Shown here one piece after another: positions 39,313-48,782 of a stretch of DNA of 64,000 nucleotides; position 1 is the first letter of the stretch; each line of letters begins with the position of its first letter. This DNA comes from Phycisphaerae bacterium (GTDB lineage: Bacteria > Planctomycetota > Phycisphaerae > UBA1845 > UTPLA1): positions 1 to 64,000 of the forward strand of contig JAKLKO010000012.1 of the NCBI GenBank assembly GCA_023150615.1. Direction: 5' to 3'. Under the pieces are notes generated by a model. It worked only from the letters and a program-made list of their open reading frames with translations. It did no database searches and was not told where the DNA came from. Both the position numbers and the translations under genes were made by a program.

Positions 39313-40140
39313 ATGAAGTTGCGGACATCCGCCTGGCGCGAAGTCGTTGCGTATCGCGAGCTGCTCTGGATGCTCATCTGGCGCGACGTCCGCGTGCGCT
39401 ACAAGCACACCGCGCTCGGCGCGGCGTGGGCGATACTCCCGCCGCTGCTGACGATGACCGTCTTCTCACTCGTCTTCCAGCGCACGCTCGGGCTGGAAAC
39501 GCAGACACTGACCGGCCAGTCGAGAATCCCATATCCGCTTTTCGCGATGGTCGGACTGGTGGCGTGGTCGTTTTTTGCCAATTCGCTCAATGGCGCGGTC
39601 ACGTCCCTCGTCGGCAATCGACCCCTGCTGACGAAGATCCACTTTCCGCGCGAGGTGTTCCCGATCGCGGCGGTGGGCAGCGGTCTCGTCGATTTCGTTG
39701 TGTCGTGTCTGGCGTTCGCGCTCCTCGCCGTGGTCTATCACGCGACGACCCCGTGGCGTTTCGAGCTACAGTCGACGCTCGTGCTGCTGCCGATCGTGGC
39801 GATGGTCCAACTCGTCTGGATCTGTGGTCTTTCCATGCTGCTGGCGATGGGGAACCTGTTCTATCGCGACGTCGGCTTCATCGTCCGCGCGGCGCTTCCG
39901 CTCTGGATGTTCGTGACCAATGTCGCCTACGAGCTGCGGCCGTCCGGGACGATCGCCGGATTGCTCGTCGCGGCCAATCCGATGACCGCGATCATCCGCG
40001 CCTATCGCGACTGCCTGTTCGAGGGGCGGGCGCCCGATCCGATCGGGTTCGGCTGCGCGGCGGTCTTGGGTGTCGCAACGCTCGCGCTGGCGGCGCGGTG
40101 GTTTCACCGCCTCGAATTCCGATTCGCGGAGATCGTGTAA
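39313..40140 (+). CDS. ABC-2 type polysaccharide export permease
   Basis: The 275-residue integral membrane protein has six or so hydrophobic helices. The N-terminal amphipathic segment Leu-Ile-Trp-Arg-Asp-Val-Arg-Val-Arg-Tyr-Lys-His-Thr-Ala-Leu-Gly (about 19-34) is typical of Wzm/KpsM-type permeases that export lipid-linked glycans, as is the Asn-Leu-Phe-Tyr-Arg-Asp-Val block. Such permeases need an ATPase partner; none is in this window. It follows the glycosyltransferase by 10 bases. ATG 39313 marks the family N-terminus, the frame being open far upstream inside the preceding gene. Confidence 0.87.
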   Translation: MKLRTSAWREVVAYRELLWMLIWRDVRVRYKHTALGAAWAILPPLLTMTVFSLVFQRTLGLETQTLTGQSRIPYPLFAMVGLVAWSFFANSLNGAVTSLVGNRPLLTKIHFPREVFPIAAVGSGLVDFVVSCLAFALLAVVYHATTPWRFELQSTLVLLPIVAMVQLVWICGLSMLLAMGNLFYRDVGFIVRAALPLWMFVTNVAYELRPSGTIAGLLVAANPMTAIIRAYRDCLFEGRAPDPIGFGCAAVLGVATLALAARWFHRLEFRFAEIV

Positions 40141-40152
40141 CGACCCGGGGGG

Positions 40153-41319
40153 TCAGCGCCGAGCCGCGCGCGGCGATTCGGCCAGCACCGATTCGTAGAG
40201 CCTCGCGTACTGCGGCAGCAGCCGCGGCCAACTGAAGCGCTCGCGGATGATCTGCCGCGCGCGATGTCCCATCGCCGACAGCTCGCTCGGCGTCATGGCC
40301 AGCAGTTCCCGCAGCGCCGGTCCGATCGCGCGGCGCGCCGGCGGCACGACTCGGCCCGCGTCCATGGCTGCGACCTCCGGCAGGTTGCACTGCGGCGAGA
40401 TGACAACCGGCAGTCCGGCGGCCATGGCCTCGAGGATCGAAACGCTCAGTCCTTCGCTGAGGCTCGGCTGCGCAAAGATCGACGCGCGACCGAGCGCGGC
40501 GAGCACCTGCCGGCGATCGAGCATCCCGAGAAACGTAATCCGCGAAGACTGGCCCTTCCGCGTCACCGCGGCGGTCAGCACGCGCTGCAATCCATCGGTG
40601 TCCGGACCGGCGACGACGACGTGCCACTCCTCGCCGGCGTGAGCCAGATCGAAACAGGCCTGCAACAGCGGCACAATGCCCTTCTGCACGTGAATCCGCG
40701 ACAGGAAGAGCAGCCAGCGCCTGTGCTCCAGATGCGGATGCGCGCGGATCAACTCGTCGGCCGGCGGCGGATGCTCGAACTGCTCCGGCCAGATGCCGTT
40801 GGCGATGGTCTCGATCCGCTCGTTGAAGCCAAGCCGGCGGATGTGCTCGGCTTCTCCGGGCGCGAGCGCATGCAGCCGCGCCGCGCGGCGGAGGTTTCCG
40901 TACTCGAAGAGCCAGCCGACCGGCCGCTTCTTCCACCAGCTCCGCCGCCAGGCCCACGGCATCATCATGCTGTGCGGCGTCATGAGGTACGGCACGCCGC
41001 GCCGCCGTGCCGCGCGGGCGGCCGACCAGTTCTGCCCCGTCCACAGGCCGTGCAGGTGCAGCACGTCCGTCTCATCGAGGAGCCGGCCGATCGCGCGATT
41101 GAACTCGCCGGAGCGCCCGAGCGCCGACCCGTCCGGCGCGGAGAATGTCAGCACCTCGACGCCCAGGTCCGCCGGCGGCCGGCCGTAGCGCCCGCCGGCC
41201 AGCGTGGCGATTCGGCCATCGACGCCGAGCGACTTCAGCCCAGCGGCCAGTTCGGGCACGACGCGCGCCATGCCGCCCCAGGCGGGATCGAGCGACTGTA
41301 CGACGTGGAGCACTCTCAT
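40153..41319 (-). CDS. Glycosyltransferase family 4
   Basis: The 388-residue GT-B enzyme begins Met-Arg-Val-Leu-His-Val-Val-Gln-Ser-Leu-Asp-Pro-Ala-Trp-Gly-Gly, the acceptor-side Rossmann motif. Its donor site is Gln-Pro-Ser-Leu-Ser-Glu-Gly-Leu-Ser-Val-Ser-Ile-Leu-Glu-Ala-Met-Ala-Ala-Gly. ATG 41319 is taken because it opens the conserved strand; the frame extends 38 further codons without family similarity. It is convergent with the export permease (12 bases apart) and divergent from asparagine synthase, all within the surface-polysaccharide block. Confidence 0.88.
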   Translation of the reverse strand: MRVLHVVQSLDPAWGGMARVVPELAAGLKSLGVDGRIATLAGGRYGRPPADLGVEVLTFSAPDGSALGRSGEFNRAIGRLLDETDVLHLHGLWTGQNWSAARAARRRGVPYLMTPHSMMMPWAWRRSWWKKRPVGWLFEYGNLRRAARLHALAPGEAEHIRRLGFNERIETIANGIWPEQFEHPPPADELIRAHPHLEHRRWLLFLSRIHVQKGIVPLLQACFDLAHAGEEWHVVVAGPDTDGLQRVLTAAVTRKGQSSRITFLGMLDRRQVLAALGRASIFAQPSLSEGLSVSILEAMAAGLPVVISPQCNLPEVAAMDAGRVVPPARRAIGPALRELLAMTPSELSAMGHRARQIIRERFSWPRLLPQYARLYESVLAESPRAARR

Positions 41320-41419
41320 TGAGACACCGGCTCGGCACTTTACGAAGTTCGGGCCGAAAAGCCAACTCGCCGCGCGCGCCGTTTTACCTTCGCGCGCCGA
41401 AACGTCTATCATCGCGCGA

Positions 41420-43375
41420 ATGTGTGGGATCACCGGCTACGTTCGACCCGCCGGCCTGCTCGATCCGGACGTGCTGGATCGAATGACGGCATCGCTGCAT
41501 CACCGCGGACCGGACGGCCGGCACGTCTGGACCGACGTGCCGGCGGGCGCGGCCCTCGGACACACGCGCCTCAAGGTCATCGATCTGAGCGCGGCGGCCG
41601 ACCAGCCGATGGTCGCCGACGGACCGCTCGCGCTGGTCTACAACGGGGAGATCTACAACTTCGCGGCGCTGCGCGCGGAACTGGTCGCGGCGGGCGCGTC
41701 GTTCCAATCCACCGGCGACACGGCCGTGCTGTTCGCGCTGTGCCGGCGCGATCCGGCGTGCGAGTTCCTTACGCGGCTCAACGGCATGTTCGCCTTCGCG
41801 TTGTGGGACGGACGCACGCGAACGCTGACACTGGCCCGCGATCGAACGGGCGTCAAGCCGCTGCTCTACTCCGAATTCGACGGCGGCATCGCCTTCGCGT
41901 CCGAGATGCGCGGGCTCCGGCCGATCCTGCGCGACCTGTCGATCGACGCCCACGCCGTCATCCAGCTCCTGACGCTTGGGTTCATCGTCGCGCCGCGCAC
42001 GATCTTCCGCGAGGTCCGAAAGCTCGCGCCGGGATGCGTGGCACGCTGGCATGACGGGCGCACCCGCGTCGAGCGCTGGGTCCCGCCCCCCGCCGCAGCG
42101 ACCATCCGCGATTACGAAGAAGCGCGGCAGCGGCTGCGCGACACGGTGCGGCGGGCCGTCGTGGATCGACTGACGGCCGACGTGCCGGTCGGCGTATTCC
42201 TGTCCGGCGGCATCGACTCCTCAATCGTGACCGCCATGGCCGCGATCCACGGCGGCCGGCGGATCCGCACGTATTCTGTTGGGTTTCCCAACGACCCGGC
42301 GTTCGACGAGACGCGCTTCGCACAGGCCGTCGCGGAGCGATACGCGACCGATCACACGGTGCTGCCGCTGTCGCTGAACGAGATTCGCGAGGCGATTCCT
42401 GACGTGTTGGAGCACCTCAGCGAGCCGTTCGCCGACAGTTCGGCGCTGCCGACCTACCTGCTGAGCCGGCTGACGCGGCGACACGTGACGGTGTCGCTGT
42501 CGGGCGATGGCGCGGACGAGCTGTTCGCCGGGTACCGGCGATACGCCGCGGCGCGGCTCGTCGAGCGGATTGGCTGGCTTGCGAAGACGCCGCTCTACCG
42601 GCCGGCGCGGGCGATCATCGAGCGTGTTCCGACAAAGCGCGAGACGCCGATCGGATCGCGGATCAGCCAGCTCAAGCGAGCCGTTCGCGGCATCGACGCC
42701 GATCGCCGCCGCCGGTATGCGAACTGGATGCGGATCACGGACGACCGCACGCTTCGAACGCTGGCGGACGGCGACGGCCTGCCCGCGCACGTCGCGGCGA
42801 TCGAGGCCTGCCTCTGGGAGCACCGCGGCGAACCGCGCGAATCGGACGATCTCAACGCGCACCTTCACACCGAATGGACGACGTCGCTGCCCGATGACAT
42901 GCTGACGAAGGTCGACCTGATGAGCATGGCCGTCGGCTTGGAGGTGCGGTCGCCGTTTCTCGATTACCGCGTCGCCGAACTGGTCGCGCCGCTGCCGTCG
43001 GAGTGGAAGCTGCGGGGTCTGCGCAAGAAGCACCTGCTCATCGACGCGTTCCGCGACGAGCTGCCGACGCTGCTGCACGATCGGCCGAAGCAGGGCTTCG
43101 AGGTGCCTGTCGGACCGTGGCTGCGCGGCCCGCTGTACGACTGGGCGCGGTCATTGATTTGCGAGGACGCGGGGCTCATGGACGGCGTGCTGTCGCGCCG
43201 CGGCGCGCTTCGCCTGCTCGACGCGCATCGCGGCGGGCGGGGCGACTACACATCAACGCTCTGGGCGCTGGCGGCGCTGCTCGACTGGCATCGGCGCCAC
43301 GCGCCGTCGGTGAAAAACGTCTGCGACGATCCGGGTGACTACTCGCGGCGGGCCGACAGGATCGTCACGTCCTGA
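41420..43375 (+). CDS. asnB: Asparagine synthase (glutamine-hydrolysing)
   Basis: The 651-residue enzyme has an N-terminal glutaminase domain with nucleophile Cys2 (Met-Cys-Gly-Ile-Thr-Gly), Val-Tyr-Asn-Gly-Glu-Ile-Tyr-Asn and Ser-Thr-Gly-Asp-Thr. The ATP-dependent synthetase domain has the PP-loop Val-Phe-Leu-Ser-Gly-Gly-Ile-Asp-Ser-Ser near residue 260. Given the neighbouring glycosyltransferases it may amidate a sugar or polysaccharide, as amidotransferases in surface clusters often do, and not only make asparagine. Processing of Met1 is required, so ATG 41420 is well fixed. The 3' end overlaps the convergent lipoprotein by 37 bases. Confidence 0.92.
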   Translation: MCGITGYVRPAGLLDPDVLDRMTASLHHRGPDGRHVWTDVPAGAALGHTRLKVIDLSAAADQPMVADGPLALVYNGEIYNFAALRAELVAAGASFQSTGDTAVLFALCRRDPACEFLTRLNGMFAFALWDGRTRTLTLARDRTGVKPLLYSEFDGGIAFASEMRGLRPILRDLSIDAHAVIQLLTLGFIVAPRTIFREVRKLAPGCVARWHDGRTRVERWVPPPAAATIRDYEEARQRLRDTVRRAVVDRLTADVPVGVFLSGGIDSSIVTAMAAIHGGRRIRTYSVGFPNDPAFDETRFAQAVAERYATDHTVLPLSLNEIREAIPDVLEHLSEPFADSSALPTYLLSRLTRRHVTVSLSGDGADELFAGYRRYAAARLVERIGWLAKTPLYRPARAIIERVPTKRETPIGSRISQLKRAVRGIDADRRRRYANWMRITDDRTLRTLADGDGLPAHVAAIEACLWEHRGEPRESDDLNAHLHTEWTTSLPDDMLTKVDLMSMAVGLEVRSPFLDYRVAELVAPLPSEWKLRGLRKKHLLIDAFRDELPTLLHDRPKQGFEVPVGPWLRGPLYDWARSLICEDAGLMDGVLSRRGALRLLDAHRGGRGDYTSTLWALAALLDWHRRHAPSVKNVCDDPGDYSRRADRIVTS

Positions 43376-45057
43376 ACCGGCACATCCTGGAACGTCGTCG
43401 TCGAACCATCCAGCAGGCGCACGAGGAACGAGCTGGTCTGAACGTCGGAGATGAGATCGACGACGTCGAGGCCCTGGACCACGCGACCGAACACGGTGAA
43501 CGGCGGCGGCCCGTTGTCGAGGTTGGGGTTGTCGATGACGTTGATGAACCACTGCGACGAGCCGGAATTCGCGTTTTGGCCGCGCAGCGCCAGCGCGATC
43601 GTGCCGCGGATGTTCGAGAGCCCGTTGTTAGCCTCGCTGTTGATCGGCGGCAGCCCGGCGACTTCCTCCAGCCGCGGCGAATTGCCGAAGCCGAGACTGC
43701 GGAACGCGCCGGCCTGAATGACGAAATCTGGTTGCGGCACGCGGTGAAACACGATCCCGTCGTAACGCTCTTCGTCGACGTAGCGCAGGAAGTTCGCGAC
43801 GTGATTCGGGGCGCGCTGTGGATCGAGTTCGAGCACGATGTCGCCGAGCGACGTGTTCAGTCGCACGCGATTGGCGGTCACGACGCGGAAGGCGGCGTTC
43901 CGCGTCGCCTCGGCCCCGCCGGGATTGCGCACCACCACGTTCCAGTCGCCCAGGGCCGCGTTGGCGAGATTGAACGAGCACGTGATCTGCGTGTCGCTGA
44001 CGACGTTGACGTTGGAGGCCGTGATGTCCGTCTGACCCGTCCGCGTCAGGCGCACGGCGGCGCCGACGGCGAAGTTGAGACCGGCCAGATCGGTGATGTT
44101 GACGGTGGTGTTGACGACGCCGTTGACGGGCGTGATGGAGAGGATGAACGGCAGGGTGCCGCGCAGGTCGAGGTCCTGCGTGCTCGACGCGAGACCGCCG
44201 AGATTGTCGGTGACGGTGAGCGTTACCGAGTATTCGCCCGGATTGGCATAGACGTGCTGCACGTTCATGCCCGTCGCCGTGCCGCCATCGCCGAAGTTCC
44301 ACGAGTACGTGTCGATCGTCCCGTCGGTATCCATGCTCGGACTGCCGTCGAACGCGACCGTGAGCAATTGCGGCGCCTCGGGACCGTTCGGCGTAAAGTC
44401 GAAGTCTGCGGTGGGGCGCGTGTTGGCGGCGACGAGCCGCTGCGTCATTCCCGTGCCCCCGCGGTTATCGGTGACGGTCAGGCGAACGTTGAATCGGCCG
44501 CTGGTGGCGTAGGCGTGGTCGATCGTGACGCCGGTGCCGGTAAGGCCGTCGCCGAAATCCCACTCGTACATGACGACAGAGCCGTCGGGATCGCTGCTTT
44601 GAGCGGCGTCGAACCGTACGGCGCGCGGCAGGAATCCGCCCATGCCGTCGGAAATATCGTTGTTGATGAACTGCGCGATCGGGTTCGCGTTCGGGCCCAC
44701 GACGTCGATGGTCAACTCGCCGATCGCCACCAGTCCGCGCGTGTTAAACAGGTACGCGCGAACGGTGAACTCGCCGCTTCGCACGAAGTCGTGCGTGACG
44801 ATGCGGCCGGTATCGCGCGTCATGTTGATGAGCGAGCTTCCGTCGCCGAACTCCCAGTTGATGCGGATCGTCTCGGGATAAAGATTCAAGTCGACCGACA
44901 GCGTCACGGTCAGCGAGCCGGGGATGTTCTGGATGACCGTAATCCGCGGATCCTGCCGCAGGCCCGGGTTGCCGAGGTCGATCGGACAGCCGCCCTGACC
45001 CATCGAAAAGGCCAGCAGCGTCAGACACGCAACGGTACGAAGTCGTCGAATCCACAT
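43339..45057 (-). CDS. Lipoprotein with PKD repeats, IPT domain and C-terminal cyclophilin
   Basis: The 572-residue product has a lipoprotein signal ending Gly-Gly-Cys (Cys24). Three PKD-type domains follow (about 35-120, 125-210, 213-298), marked by Trp-Glu-Phe-Gly-Asp-Gly, Trp-Asp-Phe-Gly-Asp-Gly and Trp-Asn-Phe-Gly-Asp-Gly. An IPT/TIG-like domain (about 300-395) is next. The C-terminus (about 398-565) is a cyclophilin peptidyl-prolyl isomerase: Phe-His-Arg-Val, Phe-Val-Ile-Gln-Ala-Gly, and Ser-Ser-Gln-Trp-Phe-Ile-Asn. The catalytic Arg is present. It would act on proteins at the cell surface or periplasm. The domain combination is unusual. Confidence 0.88.
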   Translation of the reverse strand: MWIRRLRTVACLTLLAFSMGQGGCPIDLGNPGLRQDPRITVIQNIPGSLTVTLSVDLNLYPETIRINWEFGDGSSLINMTRDTGRIVTHDFVRSGEFTVRAYLFNTRGLVAIGELTIDVVGPNANPIAQFINNDISDGMGGFLPRAVRFDAAQSSDPDGSVVMYEWDFGDGLTGTGVTIDHAYATSGRFNVRLTVTDNRGGTGMTQRLVAANTRPTADFDFTPNGPEAPQLLTVAFDGSPSMDTDGTIDTYSWNFGDGGTATGMNVQHVYANPGEYSVTLTVTDNLGGLASSTQDLDLRGTLPFILSITPVNGVVNTTVNITDLAGLNFAVGAAVRLTRTGQTDITASNVNVVSDTQITCSFNLANAALGDWNVVVRNPGGAEATRNAAFRVVTANRVRLNTSLGDIVLELDPQRAPNHVANFLRYVDEERYDGIVFHRVPQPDFVIQAGAFRSLGFGNSPRLEEVAGLPPINSEANNGLSNIRGTIALALRGQNANSGSSQWFINVIDNPNLDNGPPPFTVFGRVVQGLDVVDLISDVQTSSFLVRLLDGSTTTFQDVPVQDVTILSARRE

Positions 45058-45242
45058 GCCGAGCAGGCCCCCCGACGGTCGTCGCCTTATGATTTCGGCG
45101 ATCTGAAGATAGCGGATCGATCCAATTGCGAGGAGTCCCGGTATTCTATGGCCGAAGGTGCGCGACAGTCACGCACAAGGTCCGATAGGCCACGAACGCA
45201 GTTCGGCGAGTCGCCGCCGCACAACCGGCTCCGAACCGTGAC

Positions 45243-47408
45243 ATGACGGACGCTCTAGACGCCTCCTCCCCGATCGACCGCAACCTCTCGGCTCGCCCTG
45301 CGGCTCGGCCCGAGTGGCCGTATCTGGCGGGCGTGGCGGCCCTTGCGCTCGCCACGTACGTTCCGGTCGTGCGGGCCGGGTTCGTGTTCTGGGACGATCC
45401 GGCCAACATCGTCGACAACCCGCACATCCGTGCGATCACGCCGCAGACGCTCGCCTGGATGTGGAGCGCTCGGCACCTCGGCGTGTACGAACCGCTGAGC
45501 TGGATGCTTAAGGCCGCGACCTACGCCATCGCGGGCCCGGCCGCCTGGGCGTATCACCTCGTCTCGTGGTTCCTACATGCCGCGAACGCCGCGCTCGTGT
45601 TCCTGATCGCATCGCGGCTCGTCGAATTCGCGCGGCGCACAATACCCGGCACGCCGCGCGTCGACCGCGCGTCGGACCACGAGATCGCCGCCTTGGCCGC
45701 TGTTGTGTTCGCCGTTCATCCGCTTCGCGCGGAATGCGTCGCGTGGGCCAGCGCGCAGTCGTATCTGCTCGCAGCCGCGTTTGCGCTGCTGGCCATCAGG
45801 GCATACGTCCGCGCATGTGAGACGCAGCCGGCGGATCGCCGCTGGATGGCGCTCGCGTTCGTCGCGTACGCGGGATCGCTGCTCTCGAAGACCGCAGCCG
45901 TTCCGCTGCCGCTAATCCTCCTCGTGCTGGACGTCTATCCGCTCCGCCGGATCGGCGGCGATGCGGGATGGTGGAGTCGCGCAACCCGGCCGGTCTGGGT
46001 TGAGAAGCTGATCTTTGCCATTCCCGCCGCGGCGACCGCGTGGCTCGTGGCCACGACGCCGGTGACGAGCGTCATCGATCCATCGAAGTTCTCGTGGACC
46101 GCGCGGCCGGCGTTCGCCGCGTACGGGGTCGTGTTCTACATCTGGAAGACGCTCTGGCCCGCGGCGCTCTCGCCGTTCTACCCTGTGCCCGAGCCGTTTC
46201 ATTGGAGCGCGCGGTTCGTCGCGTTTCTCGTGCTTGCGATCGTCCTGACTGCGGCTGCGATCGCATGTCACCGACGCTGGCCGGCGCTGACCGCCGCGTG
46301 GGCGGCCTACCTCATCTGGCTTGCGCCGGTCTCGGGACTCGTGCGGCACGGCGATCAGCTCGCCGCGGACCGATACGCCTACCTCGCGACGATCGGGCCG
46401 CTCATGGTGCTGGCCGCCGCCGTAACCCGACTGCGACCGATGATGCTCCGCCGGGGCATCGCGGCGACCGCTTGCGTGGTGCTCGCCGCGCTGGCCTGGC
46501 GGCAATGCGGCATCTGGGCCGATTCGGTCCGGCTCTGGTCGCGCGCGGTCGCCGTCGATCCCGGCAACTGGCTCGCGCACAACAACCTCGCCAACGCGCT
46601 GCTCGCCGGCGGCGACGACGCCGCCGCCCAACGGCACGTCGAGCACACGCTTCGCCTGCGCCCGGACTACCCGGACGCGCTGTGTACGCGGGCCGTGCTC
46701 GCGGAGCGCGCCGGCCGGATCGACGCCGCCATCACCGACTATCGGCGCGCGATCGAGCTTGTTCCTTTTCACCCCGCGTCGATCAACCTCAGCGGCGTGC
46801 TGCGAGACCTCGGCCGGGTCGACGAGGCGATTGCCGTCGCGGAGGCGGGCGTGCGGGCCGATCCCGCGATGCACGATCTGAAGAGCAATCTCGCGCTCAT
46901 GCTGCTGGATCGCGGCGAGGCCGCGCGGGCCGAGGCGCTGCTCCGCGAACTGGTGGCGGCGGTCCCGCACGAACCTCGCTATCGCTTCAACCTCGCGATC
47001 GTCTTTGCAGCGCACGGTCGCTCGCGCGAGGCGATCGAGCAACTCGAGGTCGTCGTCCGCTCGCGGCCCAACGATACGCGCGCGGCGAATAAACTGGCGT
47101 GGATCCTGGCGACGGCGCCGGACGACGCCGTGCGCGATCCTGCACGTGCGATCCGCATCTCAGCGGCGCTCTGCGAATCGCTCCAGTATCAGAACGCTGA
47201 CGCGCTCGACACGTTTGCGGCAGCCCTCGCAGCGACCGGCGCGTTCGACGAGGCCGTGCGCCGCGCTGAGCAGGCGATCCAGTTCGCGCGGCAGCGCGGC
47301 GATGCGCGACTCGAAGCGCGAATCGCCGAGCGACTCGCGGGCTACCGGCGCCGCAGCCCATTTCGCGACCGACCGCCGCTCATGCCTCGACCGTACACGA
47401 GTCCGTAG
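45243..47408 (+). CDS. TMTC-like membrane protein with C-terminal TPRs
   Basis: The 721-residue product has about ten hydrophobic helices in its first 430 residues. An acidic Phe-Trp-Asp-Asp-Pro motif in the first loop (about 49-53) is the arrangement of GT-C glycosyltransferases, including the TMTC O-mannosyltransferases. From about 440 to 690 there are about six tetratricopeptide repeats (for example Asn-Leu-Ala-Asn-Ala-Leu-Leu-Ala-Gly-Gly-Asp-Asp-Ala-Ala-Ala). It probably transfers a sugar from a lipid carrier to proteins on the outer face of the membrane. Donor and acceptor cannot be stated. No Shine-Dalgarno is obvious before ATG 45243. Confidence 0.8.
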   Translation: MTDALDASSPIDRNLSARPAARPEWPYLAGVAALALATYVPVVRAGFVFWDDPANIVDNPHIRAITPQTLAWMWSARHLGVYEPLSWMLKAATYAIAGPAAWAYHLVSWFLHAANAALVFLIASRLVEFARRTIPGTPRVDRASDHEIAALAAVVFAVHPLRAECVAWASAQSYLLAAAFALLAIRAYVRACETQPADRRWMALAFVAYAGSLLSKTAAVPLPLILLVLDVYPLRRIGGDAGWWSRATRPVWVEKLIFAIPAAATAWLVATTPVTSVIDPSKFSWTARPAFAAYGVVFYIWKTLWPAALSPFYPVPEPFHWSARFVAFLVLAIVLTAAAIACHRRWPALTAAWAAYLIWLAPVSGLVRHGDQLAADRYAYLATIGPLMVLAAAVTRLRPMMLRRGIAATACVVLAALAWRQCGIWADSVRLWSRAVAVDPGNWLAHNNLANALLAGGDDAAAQRHVEHTLRLRPDYPDALCTRAVLAERAGRIDAAITDYRRAIELVPFHPASINLSGVLRDLGRVDEAIAVAEAGVRADPAMHDLKSNLALMLLDRGEAARAEALLRELVAAVPHEPRYRFNLAIVFAAHGRSREAIEQLEVVVRSRPNDTRAANKLAWILATAPDDAVRDPARAIRISAALCESLQYQNADALDTFAAALAATGAFDEAVRRAEQAIQFARQRGDARLEARIAERLAGYRRRSPFRDRPPLMPRPYTSP

Positions 47409-47612
47409 TCGGTCCGGACCGACCGAACGGCGACACGCGGCAGGCACGACACACACGCCGTTTGAGCCGATACGGCGGTCCGTTATTAGGTAGAAACCCG
47501 TATGCTGACGGTGCGTGTCGGCAACGATCGCGTGTGCTACGTGCGACGCTAGCCCGACGGCCGTTGCTGCGGGCGCCTACTACAATGCCTTCGGTCCAGA
47601 CGAGCCGAACGG

Positions 47613-48317
47613 ATGTGTCAACAAACCGCGAAGATCGACTTTGACAAACCCATCGCGATCTTCCCACTCCCCAATTGTGTCCTGCTCCCGCGCGCCATCC
47701 TCCCGCTACACATTTTCGAGCCACGTTATCGTGAAATGGTCGGCGATTCCCTGACCGATCAGGGGCTTGTCGCGATGGCCCTGCTCAGGCCGGGCTACGA
47801 GGAGAAGTACTACACGCACTCCGCGCCGATCGATCCGATCGTGTGCGTCGGGTCGATCGTGCGGCACGAATCGATCACGGAGGGACGGTACAACATCCTG
47901 CTGCAAGGGCGCGTGCGGGCCACCGTCGTGCGGGAGGACCGGGAGCGTCCCTACCGGCGCGGCATTCTTGCGCCGCAGACAACCGCGGACTGCGGGAACG
48001 GAGAACTCACGACCATCCGCCAGCGGTTGCTGCGTGTACTCGAGAGTCCGTCGCTGCGGCAGATTGCAGCGCAATCACACTGGCCCGACCTGCTGCACTC
48101 GTCCGAGCTGCCGATCAGCGACGCGGTCGATTTCCTCGCGAGCCTCGTGGCGTGCAACGTTGATTGCGCACGGCGCTTCCTGTTGGAGATGGACGTCGCG
48201 CGCCGCGCGGACCTGCTCGTGAAGGAACTGAGCGAATTCGTCTGCCGCATTTCGACTGCCCGATCGCGACCGGCCGAGCGGAGTCACTCCTGGCCGCGAA
48301 GCACCGCGGTGAACTGA
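47613..48317 (+). CDS. Lon N-terminal domain (LON substrate-binding) protein
   Basis: The 234-residue cytoplasmic protein is a stand-alone version of the Lon protease N-terminal domain. It opens with Ile-Ala-Ile-Phe-Pro-Leu-Pro-Asn-Cys-Val-Leu-Leu-Pro then Leu-Pro-Leu-His-Ile-Phe-Glu-Pro-Arg-Tyr-Arg-Glu-Met (about 14-42), the family signature. A helical region follows (about 135-215). It lacks the ATPase and protease domains. The C-terminal 20 residues are Arg/Ser-rich and may be poorly conserved. ATG 47613 is the first start before the signature; no strong ribosome binding site is visible. Confidence 0.87.
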   Translation: MCQQTAKIDFDKPIAIFPLPNCVLLPRAILPLHIFEPRYREMVGDSLTDQGLVAMALLRPGYEEKYYTHSAPIDPIVCVGSIVRHESITEGRYNILLQGRVRATVVREDRERPYRRGILAPQTTADCGNGELTTIRQRLLRVLESPSLRQIAAQSHWPDLLHSSELPISDAVDFLASLVACNVDCARRFLLEMDVARRADLLVKELSEFVCRISTARSRPAERSHSWPRSTAVN

Positions 48318-48550
48318 ACGCGTCCGAGATTCGCCTTTCCTCCCCAATCCCGCGCAATTCTGCGCATCCAAGTGGGCGTACGGGTTTCCGACGATGATCA
48401 CGGTCCATAATCGCGGCCGTGCCGTCGCTCGTCGTCAATGTGCGCCGGTTGCCGTCCGCTCGCCGTGCGGGACCGCGTCCGGATTCGCTGGCATTCGACT
48501 TGCAACGACCCAGTTCAGACCGCCGATCGCGGTCCAGGAGGGAATCGACG

Positions 48551-48763
48551 ATGCAGCTTCTCGCAACGGCGTGCTCGGCCTGCGGCGTGTTGTCCGTCAT
48601 GCTGGGCGGCGCGTTTCACTTGCTGTCCGGCCGCGTCTATCTCGACGAATTCGCCTGGCTGCCAGCGCACCAGTGGATCATGGGTCACCCGCAGCAGGCG
48701 ATCTTCCTCGGATTGGCGGCGCTCGTCGCCGGGCTCACGATGAAGACATCGATCCACGATTGA
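48551..48763 (+). CDS. Small two-helix membrane protein
   Basis: The 70-residue product contains two hydrophobic segments (about 3-21 and 46-63) joined by a loop with Trp, Pro and His residues. GGAGGG lies at ideal distance before ATG 48551, which is the best evidence that it is translated; the frame is open 44 codons upstream but without support. No family is recognised. It is convergent with mmsA, 19 bases apart. Confidence 0.7.
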   Translation: MQLLATACSACGVLSVMLGGAFHLLSGRVYLDEFAWLPAHQWIMGHPQQAIFLGLAALVAGLTMKTSIHD

Positions 48764-48782
48764 CCGGGGCGGGGCACGCGAC

